From NCBI GenBank assembly GCA_017518255.1, contig JAFWVK010000009.1, positions 1 through 64,000 on the forward strand: DNA of 64,000 bases. Reading direction: 5' to 3'. Below, one piece after another: positions 52,081-62,137 of the stretch. A program made the translations under genes and the position numbers. A model generated the notes under the pieces. The model saw only the letters and a program-made list of their open reading frames with translations. It was not told the DNA's origin and searched no databases. Numbering within the stretch: the stretch's first letter is position 1; each line of letters starts with the position of its first letter. Source of the DNA: Oscillospiraceae bacterium. Lineage in GTDB: Bacteria > Bacillota > Clostridia > Oscillospirales > Ruminococcaceae.

Positions 52081-55053
52081 TTATTTGACGTAACCGCTGA
52101 GACCTGTAATATTCTGCGATTTGACGGCGTTCGCGACCAGACCGGCGACGATATCTGCGCCTTTTTCGCAGAAGTGTGTGCCGTCTGTTGAGCCCTGAAC
52201 AGCGCCCATCATGTGATAGGACTTCGCCGTGTCATATCCGACGGAATTGTAGTGGTTTACCATAATGCTGTTAAGATCAATGCAGGGGATGCTGTATTTA
52301 GATGCAAGCTGCTTGCAGGCATCACAGTAATTCGTATAGCTGTTTACAAAGCGGTTTCTGGAACTGTCAAAGGCCTTCATGCCGATTACGGTTGTGACCA
52401 GAATCGGCGTGCCGCCCTTTGCCTTTGCTTCGGTAATGAACTTTGTCATATACCATTCATAGGAACCCTCAGAGGGGTTGTCAACATTTCCGCAGGTCGG
52501 AGCATAGCGGTCAGGATAGGAAGTACCGGAGGCATCATTGATTGCAAACTGAATCATGACATAATCGCCGGCTTTCATATTATCGGCAATCGAAGCCCAT
52601 CTGCCTTCATCATAGGCTTTTTTGGAGCTTCTGCCGCCCATAGAACGGTTTACGACAGTAACCTGTTCCGTGAAGTAGTTGCCGAGATAATATCCCCAGC
52701 CCTGCTGCGGTGCGTAGCTTGCGCCGTATGACTGAACGGTGGAGTCGCCGAGAATAAAGAGTGTCGGTTTATTGCCGTCTCCCTGCTGCTGATGTGCATT
52801 GGGGTCATAGATTTCGGCATAGGGTTCGTCGGTTTGCTGAAGTCTGATACAGTCAAGATTCGGACCGCCTTTGTTTGCAACAGTCGAAATCAACTGAATC
52901 GTATTGGTTCCTGCGGCGAGCGGGAGAACCAGACCGATTTCGTCCCATTTATCCCAGTCGTTGCTGCCGGGGAAGGACTGCATCCAGTATGCATCGGTGT
53001 TTCCGTTGACGACTACCTTCATCGGTCTGTCTTCGGTTGTACCGTTTGAATACCGGATATACATCATGTAATTTCCGTCGTTTTTGACATGAACGGTAAA
53101 TGTGATGCTGGAGGAGTCGTTGTTATCGAGGTTGACATATCCGTTCGGAGCGGAATAACCGAAATGGGTGTCTTCGATTACGCCCTGATCCCATGTTTGA
53201 TCTACTGCATAGTAACGCGGATCAATCGGTTCGCTGAATTCCACATCCTCTCCGAGCAGGAAATCGCGGTGCAGTCTGGCATCCTCTGCATTGACGGCAG
53301 TATCGCCGTTGACATCGGCAGCTTTTTTCTGAGAGGAAGAGAAGTCGGAATCATCGGCAAGCAGACGCTTGAGCAGGCTCAGATCGACGGCATTGACCTT
53401 ATCGTCACCGTTCAGGTCACCGAGCCGGTAGACAGGAGGCGGGTCGGGGATGACTACCTCTGACGGATCGACCTTGACTGCCTGCCAGTTCTGGCATTTG
53501 TGATAAGTCATTTCCCACTGCTGGACATTGCCACCGTTCGCGGTGCTTGCGCTGTCGATTTCGACAAAACGCGAATCTCTGGAAGCCCGTGTGGAGATAT
53601 AGTAGGAGCCGTCGCCGATCTTCGTAAACTGGAAGAGCATCATGCTGTCGCTGCCGGAATAGGGAACAATCTGGATATTGCCGCCGTTTCCGTCGCTCAT
53701 GGCTTTGAGTACATAATTTGGATCGGATGCGGAACGGATATAATAATAGGTTGTGCCGTTCTGAAACGGCGTCAGCTGCCAGACCTGATTGCTCTGACTG
53801 TTTGCGCTCCATTGCTGGACATTGGTTCCGTCATCAATTGTGCCGTCTGCGATATCCATGACAAGCCCGCTGTTAGTGTTTTTGAAGGTGTAGTATGCAT
53901 CGGTGTCCATTTCGGTATCGCCGATTTTTGCAAGGCTCTGAAACAGCTCCGCATTTTTCTGCGCACCCTTTGCGCTCTGGTGCAGATCATCGTCAGCGGC
54001 ATAATATTCGGTCATGGCATCATATCCGCCGATGCTGAAGCCGAAATTCTGCCATGCGGTAAACAGATCAATGACCTGAACATTCTGTTCTGCGCCGATT
54101 TCGTCAAGCTGTCCGCCGAACCAGCGTCCTGGCAGAACCGGATTGCGGTTGTAGTCGCCGTGTCTGCCCTGCTGTTTGACCAGAAGGACGTTCATACCCC
54201 TTTGCTTTGCAGCCGTAACCATGGCAGTCACGACGTTCTTGTATTCATCGGCATTGGAGTAAGCCAGATCGTTGATGCCGATGGAAATGACATAATAATC
54301 GCCGGGCTTGCCGTAAGCTTTGATCGGCTCGAACTGACCGTCCTGATAGAAACCTTTTGCAAACTGTCCGCTGGAAGCCAGATTGCGGATTTCAAAAACA
54401 TTGGTGTTCACATAGTTTTTCAGGAATTGTCCCCAGCCGTGCTGTGCGGTGTCGGCGGTGTTATAGTAGTTGCAGACGGTCGAATCGCCGCAGAGCCAGA
54501 TCGTCGGTCTCATGGAGCCGGTTGTGTTCAGTTGATTGATTTCAACGGCGGAAATGGAATACTGCGAATTGTTCATGCCCGCGACCGCCGAGATATTGAG
54601 CTGACCGTCCGTGACCGGAACCTGAATTGTTTCGGCTGCATTGTTTCCGGTCAGATTAATCATCTGGTACATGCCCTCAATCATGATGGATGTACGTTTG
54701 ACATTTCCGGTTGTGACCGTGACCTGATACAGACCGGCCGGCAAATCGACGCTGAACTGTCCTCCGGTAAAACTGACAGCATCGCTGAGCGCGCCGCTGC
54801 CGCCCGCGGAGACATTGGATACGCTGCCGGAAAAACCGTAGCCGGTTCCGGCATTGTAGCCGTTTGAGGCGGAAACACCGGTATAACCGCTTGCGGTACC
54901 GTTTCCGCCGAAGTCAAATTTCCAAGAAGCTGCGGCTGCTGCTGCTTCCGGTGCAGATATTCCGGAAAAAGCCGTAAGTGTCAGCAAGGAAGCGGTGATG
55001 CTGCTCAGCAGCTTCTTGCAGTTCTTCTTTTTCTCTGCAAACATATGCTTCAT
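52081..55053 (-). CDS. Cellulosomal two-headed esterase: CE12, CBM13-like, dockerin, CBM35-like, CE12
   Basis: The 990-residue secreted enzyme has a signal peptide, a short N-terminal beta module, a first SGNH/CE12 domain (CGDSTVCNYY about 189, with the late Asp-x-x-His-like DLHQ), a ricin-type CBM13-like module (about 383-528, with QxW motifs), a dockerin (about 540-605; DLNGDDKVNAVDL and DVNGDTAVNAED), a CBM35-like module (about 611-741) and a second CE12 domain (LGDSTVQSYG, then DGTHF). CE12 enzymes remove acetyl groups from pectin or xylan. This module order is known from ruminococcal cellulosomes. The dockerin should bind a scaffoldin cohesin. The start at 55053 follows GGGGG; an earlier ATG at 55092 is in the promoter leader. 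Confidence 0.9.
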   Translation of the reverse strand: MKHMFAEKKKNCKKLLSSITASLLTLTAFSGISAPEAAAAAASWKFDFGGNGTASGYTGVSASNGYNAGTGYGFSGSVSNVSAGGSGALSDAVSFTGGQFSVDLPAGLYQVTVTTGNVKRTSIMIEGMYQMINLTGNNAAETIQVPVTDGQLNISAVAGMNNSQYSISAVEINQLNTTGSMRPTIWLCGDSTVCNYYNTADTAQHGWGQFLKNYVNTNVFEIRNLASSGQFAKGFYQDGQFEPIKAYGKPGDYYVISIGINDLAYSNADEYKNVVTAMVTAAKQRGMNVLLVKQQGRHGDYNRNPVLPGRWFGGQLDEIGAEQNVQVIDLFTAWQNFGFSIGGYDAMTEYYAADDDLHQSAKGAQKNAELFQSLAKIGDTEMDTDAYYTFKNTNSGLVMDIADGTIDDGTNVQQWSANSQSNQVWQLTPFQNGTTYYYIRSASDPNYVLKAMSDGNGGNIQIVPYSGSDSMMLFQFTKIGDGSYYISTRASRDSRFVEIDSASTANGGNVQQWEMTYHKCQNWQAVKVDPSEVVIPDPPPVYRLGDLNGDDKVNAVDLSLLKRLLADDSDFSSSQKKAADVNGDTAVNAEDARLHRDFLLGEDVEFSEPIDPRYYAVDQTWDQGVIEDTHFGYSAPNGYVNLDNNDSSSITFTVHVKNDGNYMMYIRYSNGTTEDRPMKVVVNGNTDAYWMQSFPGSNDWDKWDEIGLVLPLAAGTNTIQLISTVANKGGPNLDCIRLQQTDEPYAEIYDPNAHQQQGDGNKPTLFILGDSTVQSYGASYAPQQGWGYYLGNYFTEQVTVVNRSMGGRSSKKAYDEGRWASIADNMKAGDYVMIQFAINDASGTSYPDRYAPTCGNVDNPSEGSYEWYMTKFITEAKAKGGTPILVTTVIGMKAFDSSRNRFVNSYTNYCDACKQLASKYSIPCIDLNSIMVNHYNSVGYDTAKSYHMMGAVQGSTDGTHFCEKGADIVAGLVANAVKSQNITGLSGYVK

Positions 55054-55077
55054 ATAAATCCCCCTGATTCTCATCAT

Positions 55078-55099
55078 AATAGGCAGAAACATGCCTATT
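55078..55099. promoter_or_regulatory. Perfect inverted repeat at the CE12 transcription start
   Basis: AATAGGCA (55078-55085) and TGCCTATT (55092-55099) are exact complements with a 6-bp spacer. It sits just downstream of the -10, where a repressor would block transcription; in RNA it would be a small hairpin. Confidence 0.5.
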
Positions 55100-55103
55100 C
55101 TAT

Positions 55104-55132
55104 ATTATACCACGCCGCCGCAGAGATTACAA
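55104..55132 (-). promoter_or_regulatory. Promoter of the CE12 gene
   Basis: On the minus strand TTGTAA (55127-55132) and TATAAT (55104-55109) are 17 bp apart. Confidence 0.6.
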
Positions 55133-55254
55133 TGATTATTTTATACTTTTTTATTGTATTTTGTACTTTCTTTTTGGGACTCTGTCCATTTTCGCGTCGG
55201 ATAATCTGTTCAAAACAAACAGAAACAGACGGTCAGTATCGTAAAAAATGCGAA

Positions 55255-55284
55255 TTGCATCGGTGCGGGCTTCGGGTGTATAAT
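55255..55284 (+). promoter_or_regulatory. Promoter of the leu operon
   Basis: TTGCAT (55255-55260), 18-bp spacer and TATAAT (55279-55284). The leader to leuA is about 130 bases; I see no T-box sequence in it. Confidence 0.6.
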
Positions 55285-55318
55285 ATAAGAGTATGCGGGC
55301 TTGTACCGGAGGATGCTT

Positions 55319-55462
55319 ATGCCGATGTCGGAGGAAGGACATGAAACGGATGAGCAGAATGATCTGCCGGAAGCCGGCGGACGCAAGGAATCATATGATG
55401 CTGTTGAAGGAGGAACGGTATGCAGCATTCTGAGAAATATACCCGACAGTTTTTTAATGTGA
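55319..55462 (+). CDS. Possible leader ORF overlapping the leuA start
   Basis: A 47-residue acidic frame (MPMSEEGHETDEQNDLPEAG then 27 more) with a well-placed GGAGG. It ends 43 bases inside leuA in another frame, so ribosomes translating it would pass the leuA start. It has no Leu run and no recognised family, so a classical attenuator peptide is unlikely. It may be chance. Confidence 0.3.
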   Translation: MPMSEEGHETDEQNDLPEAGGRKESYDAVEGGTVCSILRNIPDSFLM

Positions 55463-57093
55463 CAAATCCTGAAATGAAATGGACAAAGAAAACCTACGTC
55501 GATCATGCACCGCGCTGGTGCAGTGTCGATCTGCGTGACGGAAATCAGGCTTTGGTCATCCCGATGAATCTCAGCGAAAAGCTTGAATATTTTGCGGAGC
55601 TTGTCCGCATCGGATTCAAGGAAATTGAAATCGGGTTTCCGGCTGCTTCGGAAACAGAATATGACTTCTGCCGTGCCCTGATCGAGCAGAACCTGATTCC
55701 GGATGATGTGACGATACAGGTACTGACACAGAGCAGGGAGCATATCATCGCAAGAACATTTGAAGCACTGCGCGGCTGCCGTCAGGCAATTGTGCATTTG
55801 TATAATTCGACCTCTGTGGCGCAGCGGGAGCAGGTTTTCCGGAAAAGCAAGGAGGAAATCACGGAAATTGCCGTGAGCGGCGCAAAGCTCTGCAAAAAAT
55901 ACCGGGACAGGCATGAGGGGAAAATCTGCTTTGAATATTCGCCGGAGAGCTTTACCGGAACAGAGCCGGAATTTGCACTTTCGGTCTGTAATGCCGTTCT
56001 GGATGTATGGCAGCCTTCGGCAGACGATCCGGTGATTATCAATCTGCCCGTGACGGTTCAGCTTTCGATGCCGCATGTCTATGCCAATCAGATTGAGTAT
56101 CTGTGCGATCATCTGAAATACCGCGAGTATGTGACGGTTTCGCTGCATCCGCATAACGACCGCGGCTGTGCGGTTGCGGATACCGAAATGGGACTGCTTG
56201 CAGGAGCGGAACGTGTTGAGGGAACGCTGTTCGGAAACGGCGAGCGGACCGGAAATGCGGATATTGTGACGCTTGCGCTGAATATGTATTCTCAGGGCAT
56301 TGATCCGCAGCTCGATTTTTCCGATCTGCCGGCAGTTTCGGAATTGTATACCCGTGTGACCCGCATGGAGATTTACGAGCGGCAGCCTTACAGCGGAAAG
56401 CTTGTCTTTGCAGCGTTCAGCGGATCGCATCAGGATGCGATTGCAAAGGGAATCAAGTGGCGTGAGGAGCACGGCGGCGAACACTGGACCGTGCCGTATC
56501 TGCCGCTGGATCCGAAGGATATCGGCAGAGCCTATGAGGCGGATGTGATCCGGATTAACAGTCAGTCCGGAAAGGGCGGAATCGGCTATATTCTCGAAAC
56601 GCGGTTCGGATACAATCTGCCAAAGCGGATGCGGGAGCGTGTCGGCTATCTGGTCAAGAGTATTTCCGACCGCAAGCATAAGGAAATGCTGCCGGATGAA
56701 TTATACGAAGTTTTCAGAACGCATTATGTTGACATCAATGCGCCGCTGTGCCTTGATGAAGTTCATTTTGTGCAGAGGAACGGAATTGAAGCAACGGTTC
56801 AGATGCAGTTAAACGGGAAGATAATTTCTGCTTCCGGAAAAGGAAACGGCCGTCTGGATGCGGTCAGCAATGCCGTCCGGAATCATCTGGGTCTGAATTA
56901 CATCATCAACAGCTATACGGAGCACGCGCTGGAGGTCGGTTCTTCCTCCAAGGCGGTATCGTATGTGGAAATCATCGGCGGCTCCGGCGAAAGCTTCTGG
57001 GGAACCGGCATCGACACGGATATTATTACATCATCTGTCAAGGCATTGTTCAGTGCCGTCAACAATATGCTGAATGAACAAAAAACAGAGTAA
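55420..57093 (+). CDS. leuA: 2-isopropylmalate synthase
   Basis: This enzyme condenses acetyl-CoA with 2-oxoisovalerate as the first step of leucine synthesis. The 557-residue protein has the TIM-barrel motif VDLRDGNQALVIPM, the metal site HPHNDRGCAVADTEMG with LFGNGERTGNADIVTLALN, and a C-terminal LeuA allosteric domain (GKIISASGKGNGRLDAVSNA), so feedback inhibition by leucine is expected. The type fits the longer LeuA2 group. An AAGGAGGAACG site precedes it. It is the first full gene of leuACDB. Confidence 0.95.
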   Translation: MQHSEKYTRQFFNVTNPEMKWTKKTYVDHAPRWCSVDLRDGNQALVIPMNLSEKLEYFAELVRIGFKEIEIGFPAASETEYDFCRALIEQNLIPDDVTIQVLTQSREHIIARTFEALRGCRQAIVHLYNSTSVAQREQVFRKSKEEITEIAVSGAKLCKKYRDRHEGKICFEYSPESFTGTEPEFALSVCNAVLDVWQPSADDPVIINLPVTVQLSMPHVYANQIEYLCDHLKYREYVTVSLHPHNDRGCAVADTEMGLLAGAERVEGTLFGNGERTGNADIVTLALNMYSQGIDPQLDFSDLPAVSELYTRVTRMEIYERQPYSGKLVFAAFSGSHQDAIAKGIKWREEHGGEHWTVPYLPLDPKDIGRAYEADVIRINSQSGKGGIGYILETRFGYNLPKRMRERVGYLVKSISDRKHKEMLPDELYEVFRTHYVDINAPLCLDEVHFVQRNGIEATVQMQLNGKIISASGKGNGRLDAVSNAVRNHLGLNYIINSYTEHALEVGSSSKAVSYVEIIGGSGESFWGTGIDTDIITSSVKALFSAVNNMLNEQKTE

Positions 57094-57123
57094 ACCGATT
57101 GCATCGGAAAGAGGGTGTTGCAT

Positions 57124-58398
57124 ATGGGCATGACAATGACGCAGAAAATCCTTGCGGCACATGCGGGAATGCAGGCGGTTCAGGCGGGGCAGCTGCTTCT
57201 GATTGAACCGGACCGGATTCTCGGAAACGATATCACATCACCTGTCGCAATCCGTGCGTTTGCAAGGCTGGGGAAAGAACATGTCTTTGACCGTGATAAA
57301 ATTACGCTGGTCATGGATCATTTTGTCCCGAATAAGGATATCAAAGCGGCAGAGCAGTGCAGGTGCTGCCGGGAATTCAGCCGTGAGCAGGGCATTCCGC
57401 ATTTCTACGATGCCGGGCGGATGGGCATTGAACATGTGCTGCTGCCGGAACAGGGATTGGTAACTGCGGGGGATGCCGTCATCGGCGCGGATTCGCATAC
57501 CTGTACCTACGGTGCGCTGGGCGCTTTTTCGACGGGTGTCGGGTCAACGGATATGGCATGCGGCATGGCAACGGGAAAAGCGTGGTTCAAGGTTCCGCCG
57601 GCAATCCGCGTAAATCTGACCGGAACCAAGCGCCGCTTTGTTTCCGGCAAGGACATTATCCTGCACCTGATCGGAAAAATCGGCGTAGACGGTGCAAGAT
57701 ACTGTTCGCTGGAATTCACGGGCGACGGAATCGCCTCGCTCAGTATGAGCGACCGCTTCTGTATCTGCAATATGGCAATTGAGGCAGGCGCGAAAAACGG
57801 GATTTTCCCCGTTGACGCTCAGACACTGGAATATCTGAAAGCGCACGGCGCAAAGGAACCGGTTGTATATGCTCCGGACAAAGACGCGGAGTATATCCGG
57901 GAAATCGAAATCAATCTGCCCGATGTTACGCCGACGGTTGCGTTTCCGCATTTGCCGGAAAACACCAGAACCTTTGATGAAATCGGAGAGATTCCGATTG
58001 ACCAGGTTGTAATCGGCTCCTGCACAAACGGCAGACTGGAGGATCTGCGCGCAGCCGCAGAAATCCTGAAAGGACGGAAATGCGCGGAAAACGTGCGTGT
58101 GATTGTCATTCCGGCAACCCAGCAGATTTATCTGAACGCGATGGAGGAGGGGCTGCTTCGCATCTTTATTGAGAGCGGCGCCGTCGTATCGACACCGACC
58201 TGCGGTCCCTGTCTCGGCGGATATATGGGGATTCTGGCAAAAGGGGAACGCGCTGTTGCTACCACCAACCGGAATTTTGTCGGCAGAATGGGGCATCCGG
58301 AATCGGAGGTCTATCTGGCGAATCCGGCAGTCGCGGCGGCAAGCGCCGTCACAGGCAGAATAACCAGTCCGGAGGAGGTCATGAACGATGAAATATGA
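57124..58398 (+). CDS. leuC: 3-isopropylmalate dehydratase large subunit
   Basis: LeuC with LeuD isomerises 2- to 3-isopropylmalate using a [4Fe-4S] cluster. The 424-residue protein has [24 protein letters not shown] and the cluster cysteines in GSCTNGR and [10 protein letters not shown], as in the aconitase superfamily. The start at 57124 follows AGAGGGTG; a TTG three codons earlier is less likely. The archaeal/clostridial-type shorter LeuC fits. It overlaps leuD by 11 bases. Confidence 0.95.
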   Translation: MGMTMTQKILAAHAGMQAVQAGQLLLIEPDRILGNDITSPVAIRAFARLGKEHVFDRDKITLVMDHFVPNKDIKAAEQCRCCREFSREQGIPHFYDAGRMGIEHVLLPEQGLVTAGDAVIGADSHTCTYGALGAFSTGVGSTDMACGMATGKAWFKVPPAIRVNLTGTKRRFVSGKDIILHLIGKIGVDGARYCSLEFTGDGIASLSMSDRFCICNMAIEAGAKNGIFPVDAQTLEYLKAHGAKEPVVYAPDKDAEYIREIEINLPDVTPTVAFPHLPENTRTFDEIGEIPIDQVVIGSCTNGRLEDLRAAAEILKGRKCAENVRVIVIPATQQIYLNAMEEGLLRIFIESGAVVSTPTCGPCLGGYMGILAKGERAVATTNRNFVGRMGHPESEVYLANPAVAAASAVTGRITSPEEVMNDEI

Positions 58399-58879
58399 GG
58401 GGAATGCAATCTGTTTCGGCGATCATGTGGATACGGATGTCATTATTCCGGCACGATATCTGAATACCGGCGATCCGGCAGAGCTTGCTTTACACTGCAT
58501 GGAGGACATCGACAAAACCTTTGCCGGCAGAGTCAGAAAGGGAGATATTCTGGTTGCCGGAGAGAATTTCGGCTGCGGTTCTTCGCGGGAACATGCGCCG
58601 ATTGCGCTCAAGGCATGCGGCATTTCGGTTGTAATCGCCAAAAGCTTCGCCAGAATTTTTTACCGGAATGCAATCAATATCGGGCTTGCGATTACAGAAT
58701 GTCCGGAGGCTGCCGCCGCCGTTTCGGAGGGCGACCGCTTGGAGGCAGACTTCTCGCTGGGACTCATCCGGAACCTGACAACCGGCGCGGAATACCGGAC
58801 TGAGCCGTTTCCGCCGTTTATTCAGCAGATTATCGAAAACGGCGGTCTGATTCCGGCGATTCAAAAAGGCATCATCTGA
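58388..58879 (+). CDS. leuD: 3-isopropylmalate dehydratase small subunit
   Basis: A 163-residue swivelling subunit with [14 protein letters not shown], the [14 protein letters not shown] substrate loop and [17 protein letters not shown]. It pairs with LeuC. AGGAGG lies within the 3' end of leuC just before the ATG, which indicates coupled translation. It is of the short clostridial type. Confidence 0.95.
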   Translation: MKYEGNAICFGDHVDTDVIIPARYLNTGDPAELALHCMEDIDKTFAGRVRKGDILVAGENFGCGSSREHAPIALKACGISVVIAKSFARIFYRNAINIGLAITECPEAAAAVSEGDRLEADFSLGLIRNLTTGAEYRTEPFPPFIQQIIENGGLIPAIQKGII

Positions 58880-58897
58880 TCCGGAAAGGAGGATTCT

Positions 58898-59980
58898 GTG
58901 AAATATCATATTGCATTGCTGAAAGGCGACGGCATCGGACCGGAAATAACGGAGAGTGCCGCTGCCGTGCTGAACGCAGTCGGGGAGCGGTACGCGCATG
59001 AATTCTGCTTTACGCCGTATCTGATCGGCGGATGCGCGATTGATGCGGCAGGGGAGCCGCTTCCGGAGGAAACTGTGAAGGGCTGCCTTGCGAGTGACAG
59101 CGTGCTGCTCGGTGCCGTCGGCGGACCCAAATGGGATGATCTTCCGGGCAGCCGGCGTCCGGAAAAGGCGCTGCTCGGTATCCGTTCGGCACTGGGGCTT
59201 TATACCAATCTTCGTCCGGCAAAGCTGTTTCCGGCATTACGCGGAGCCTCTCCGCTGCGGGAGGAAATCGTCAGCTCCGGATTCGATATTCTGATTGTCC
59301 GGGAACTGACCGGCGGCATCTACTTCGGAGAGCGCGGATACCGTACCGGAAAATACGGCGAGGAAGCATTTGATACAGAGGCTTACAGCGTGACGGAAAT
59401 TGAGCGGATCGGTCATGCGGCATTCCGGGCAGCCATGCAGCGGAATAAGCGTCTGGTCAGCGTAGACAAGGCGAATGTGCTGGAGACCTCACGGCTCTGG
59501 CGCAGTATCATGCACCGGTTGTCCGAAGCCTATCCGGAGGTGCAGTACAGTGATTTGTTTGTAGATAATGCTGCCATGCAGCTTGTTCGCAATCCGAAGC
59601 AGTTTGATGTAATCGTCACATCCAATATGTTCGGAGATATTCTGTCGGACGAAGCCTCGCAGATTACCGGTTCGATCGGAATGCTGGCATCTGCTTCGCT
59701 CGGTGACTCAAAGTGCGGCATGTATGAGCCGATTCACGGTTCTGCGCCGGATATTGCCGGAAAGAATCTGGCAAATCCGATCGCGATGGTACTTTCTGCG
59801 GCAATGATGCTGCGGTATTCGTTCGGTATGACGGCAGAACCGGACTGTATTGAGCAGGCGGTAGACCGTGTTCTGGAGCGCGGTATCCGGACAGCCGACC
59901 TGATTGGAAATACAGAAATCCGACCGGTTAGCTGTACGGAAATGACGGCGCAGATTCTATCCGAAATCACATCATCATAA
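58898..59980 (+). CDS. leuB: 3-isopropylmalate dehydrogenase
   Basis: LeuB oxidises and decarboxylates 3-isopropylmalate with NAD. The 360-residue protein has [24 protein letters not shown], the metal-binding [19 protein letters not shown] and [17 protein letters not shown]. The GTG start at 58898 follows AAAGGAGG, 19 bp after leuD. The leu block ends at the following terminator; no ilv genes are in the window. Confidence 0.95.
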   Translation: MKYHIALLKGDGIGPEITESAAAVLNAVGERYAHEFCFTPYLIGGCAIDAAGEPLPEETVKGCLASDSVLLGAVGGPKWDDLPGSRRPEKALLGIRSALGLYTNLRPAKLFPALRGASPLREEIVSSGFDILIVRELTGGIYFGERGYRTGKYGEEAFDTEAYSVTEIERIGHAAFRAAMQRNKRLVSVDKANVLETSRLWRSIMHRLSEAYPEVQYSDLFVDNAAMQLVRNPKQFDVIVTSNMFGDILSDEASQITGSIGMLASASLGDSKCGMYEPIHGSAPDIAGKNLANPIAMVLSAAMMLRYSFGMTAEPDCIEQAVDRVLERGIRTADLIGNTEIRPVSCTEMTAQILSEITSS

Positions 59981-59985
59981 AAAAG

Positions 59986-60011
59986 AACCTCCTGTCTCAG
60001 ACAGGAGGTTT
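59986..60011. terminator. Bidirectional terminator between leuB and the cyclophilin gene
   Basis: AACCTCCTGTCT and its exact complement with almost no loop, between convergent transcripts, with A and T runs either side. Confidence 0.85.
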
Positions 60012-60018
60012 GCTTGTA

Positions 60019-60495
60019 TCAGTCGGGAATGATCTCAACTTTCTTCATAATCTGCGGGGTCAGGGGCTTGTCTGCCGCATTGGTCGGAACCGCAGCAATT
60101 TCGTCCACAACATCCAGTCCCTCGACAATCTCACCGAACGCCGCATAGTTTCCGTCAAGATACGGTGCATCCGCATGCATGATAAAGAACTGGGAGCCTG
60201 CGCTGTCGGGATGCTGTGCGCGAGCCATGCTGAGAACGCCGCGGCTGTGCTTCAGCGGATTGTTGACGCCGTTTGCAAGGAATTCGCCCTTGATGTGCCA
60301 GCCCGGACCGCCCATTCCGGTTCCGTCGGGGCAGCCGCCCTGAATCATAAAGCCGGAGATGACGCGGTGAAAGCTGAGTCCGTCATAAAAGCCTTCTTTT
60401 ACGAGCTTTTCAAAATTCTCGCAGGAGATCGGAGCAACATCCGGGCGGAGCTTGAACTTCATTTGTTTGCCGTTTTCCATTGTAATCAGAATCAT
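60019..60495 (-). CDS. Cyclophilin-type peptidyl-prolyl isomerase
   Basis: A 158-residue cytoplasmic cyclophilin that speeds cis-trans isomerisation at proline. It has FYDGLSFHRVISGFMIQGGCP, GVLSMARAQHPDSAGSQFFI and FGEIVEGLDVVDEIA, the conserved active-site pieces. No signal peptide. AAAGGA precedes the start. It is the last gene of the tyrS-AAA-cyclophilin run. Confidence 0.93.
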   Translation of the reverse strand: MILITMENGKQMKFKLRPDVAPISCENFEKLVKEGFYDGLSFHRVISGFMIQGGCPDGTGMGGPGWHIKGEFLANGVNNPLKHSRGVLSMARAQHPDSAGSQFFIMHADAPYLDGNYAAFGEIVEGLDVVDEIAAVPTNAADKPLTPQIMKKVEIIPD

Positions 60496-60546
60496 AATAA
60501 ATATCCTTTCCGTTTGTTTATTGACAGCGTATGCCTGATACGCCGG

Positions 60547-62088
60547 TTAATTGAGTTCGATGCCGGTAACATCGTCGATGGTCAGCGTTGTCAGCTGTCC
60601 GTTTGTCGGGGATTCGATTGCCGCCAGACGGTTTGCCTGATTGGTAATCGCCTTTTCATAGAAATTGCGGATATCGCGTGCATTTGCAAAGGTTTTGAGG
60701 TTCAGTCCGCAGCGGATGACAAAGTATTCCAGAACGGCATCCTCTGCCTCTTTTGTGATTGTCATGCCGGATTTTGTGCAGATGCTTTTGAAAATGTCAA
60801 GCAGCTCGTCCGGCATATAGTCCTCAAAGGTAATGATTTTATTGAAGCGGGAGCGCAGCCCCGGATTGCTGTCGAGAAATTCCTCCATCAGATCGGAATA
60901 ACCGGCGACAATGACAATAAAATCATCGCGGTTGTCCTCCATTGCCTTGAGCAGGGTGTTCACAGCCTCCTGACCGAAATCGCCTTTGCCGGTGTTTGCA
61001 GTCAGCGCATAGGCTTCGTCGATGAACAGCACGCCGCCCATTGCAGAGTCAATAATCTCCTTTGTCTTGATTGCAGTCTGTCCGACATAGCCTGAAACCA
61101 GTCCGGAGCGGTCAACCTCGACGAGCTGCCCCTTTGAGAGAACGCCGAGACATTTATAGATTCCGGCAAGGATGCGTGCAACGGTTGTTTTTCCGGTTCC
61201 GGGATTGCCGAGAAATGCCATATGCAGCGACATTGCAGACTGCGGCATACCTCTGTCCTCGCGCATTTTCCGCACGCGGATGAGGTTAATCAGGCTGTTG
61301 AGGTCCTGCTTGACTGCCTGCAGGCCGGTCAGCTCATCGAGCTTTTTCAGATGTTCCTCAAGCGTCAGTTCTTTTTCTTCCTGTTTCGGAGGCTGCTGAT
61401 TCTGCTGGTTCTGCGCAGTTTGTGTATTTTCCTTCCGGAAAGGCGTCTGGGCATTTCCGCTTGTCGGAGAGGCAGGTGTTTTGCCGCTGCCTGTGCTTGC
61501 CGGCGGATTCGGATTGCCCCACGGCGAATTTCCGCCTGTCGGATAGACCGGACGCTTGGAAAGCTCCTCCCGGCGCTTCTGTTCCCGGATCATATTTTCC
61601 CAGTTGCTGATGTATTCCATTCTGAAATTGCGGAGTGCCAGAATCATCGCTCCGAGATCTCGCATGACAAAGGGATCTGCTTTTCCGTTTTCAACGGTCA
61701 TAAATTCAAGTCCCGCCTGATTGATAAACTCGATAAAAGACAGGCTCATGCCGCCGATCGGAAGGGTTTCGAGATCCATTTTCAGAAAGGGCATCATCAT
61801 GGTAATCATGCTGTCCTTCAGGCTGTATTTTGTAATTTTGCTGCTGACATTGAATCGGTCAATCTGGTCTGCGGACATGGAATACCCGAGCGCATCATTC
61901 AGATAGGCAATCTCAGCCATAGAGATATTGCCGTTGCTGCTGCTCAGATAGACATAGAATTTCAGCAGTGTAAACCGCAGATAATCCTGCATGGTTTTTC
62001 CCTGCACGCCGACATGATAGCCTTTATCGTCACATTTTGCACAGTTATCGTACACCTGCGTCAGTTGTCTGGCAACCGCGTCCTGCAT
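60547..62088 (-). CDS. AAA+ ATPase of the SpoVK/CbxX group with an N-terminal helical domain
   Basis: The 513-residue protein has an N-terminal acidic, helical domain of about 165 residues that recalls TerB-like folds (SSSNGNISMAEIAYLNDALG), a Pro/Gln/Asn-rich linker (about 190-245) and a CbxX/CfxQ AAA+ domain with Walker A FLGNPGTGKTTVARILAG, Walker B GVLFIDEAYAL and SNPGLRSRFNK. SpoVK and Rubisco-activase relatives remodel proteins; the target here is unknown. AGGAGGT precedes the start, 49 bp after tyrS. Unlike SpoVK it carries the extra N-terminal domain. Confidence 0.87.
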   Translation of the reverse strand: MQDAVARQLTQVYDNCAKCDDKGYHVGVQGKTMQDYLRFTLLKFYVYLSSSNGNISMAEIAYLNDALGYSMSADQIDRFNVSSKITKYSLKDSMITMMMPFLKMDLETLPIGGMSLSFIEFINQAGLEFMTVENGKADPFVMRDLGAMILALRNFRMEYISNWENMIREQKRREELSKRPVYPTGGNSPWGNPNPPASTGSGKTPASPTSGNAQTPFRKENTQTAQNQQNQQPPKQEEKELTLEEHLKKLDELTGLQAVKQDLNSLINLIRVRKMREDRGMPQSAMSLHMAFLGNPGTGKTTVARILAGIYKCLGVLSKGQLVEVDRSGLVSGYVGQTAIKTKEIIDSAMGGVLFIDEAYALTANTGKGDFGQEAVNTLLKAMEDNRDDFIVIVAGYSDLMEEFLDSNPGLRSRFNKIITFEDYMPDELLDIFKSICTKSGMTITKEAEDAVLEYFVIRCGLNLKTFANARDIRNFYEKAITNQANRLAAIESPTNGQLTTLTIDDVTGIELN

Positions 62089-62137
62089 AACTCTGTTACC
62101 TCCTGTTCTGGTTCGGGGTTCGGTCTAAAAGAGGGAA

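Noticed and set aside
55285..55419. Leucine T-box or leader-peptide attenuator before leuA
   Set aside because: The leader is only about 130 bases, lacks T-box sequence, and the small ORF has no Leu cluster.
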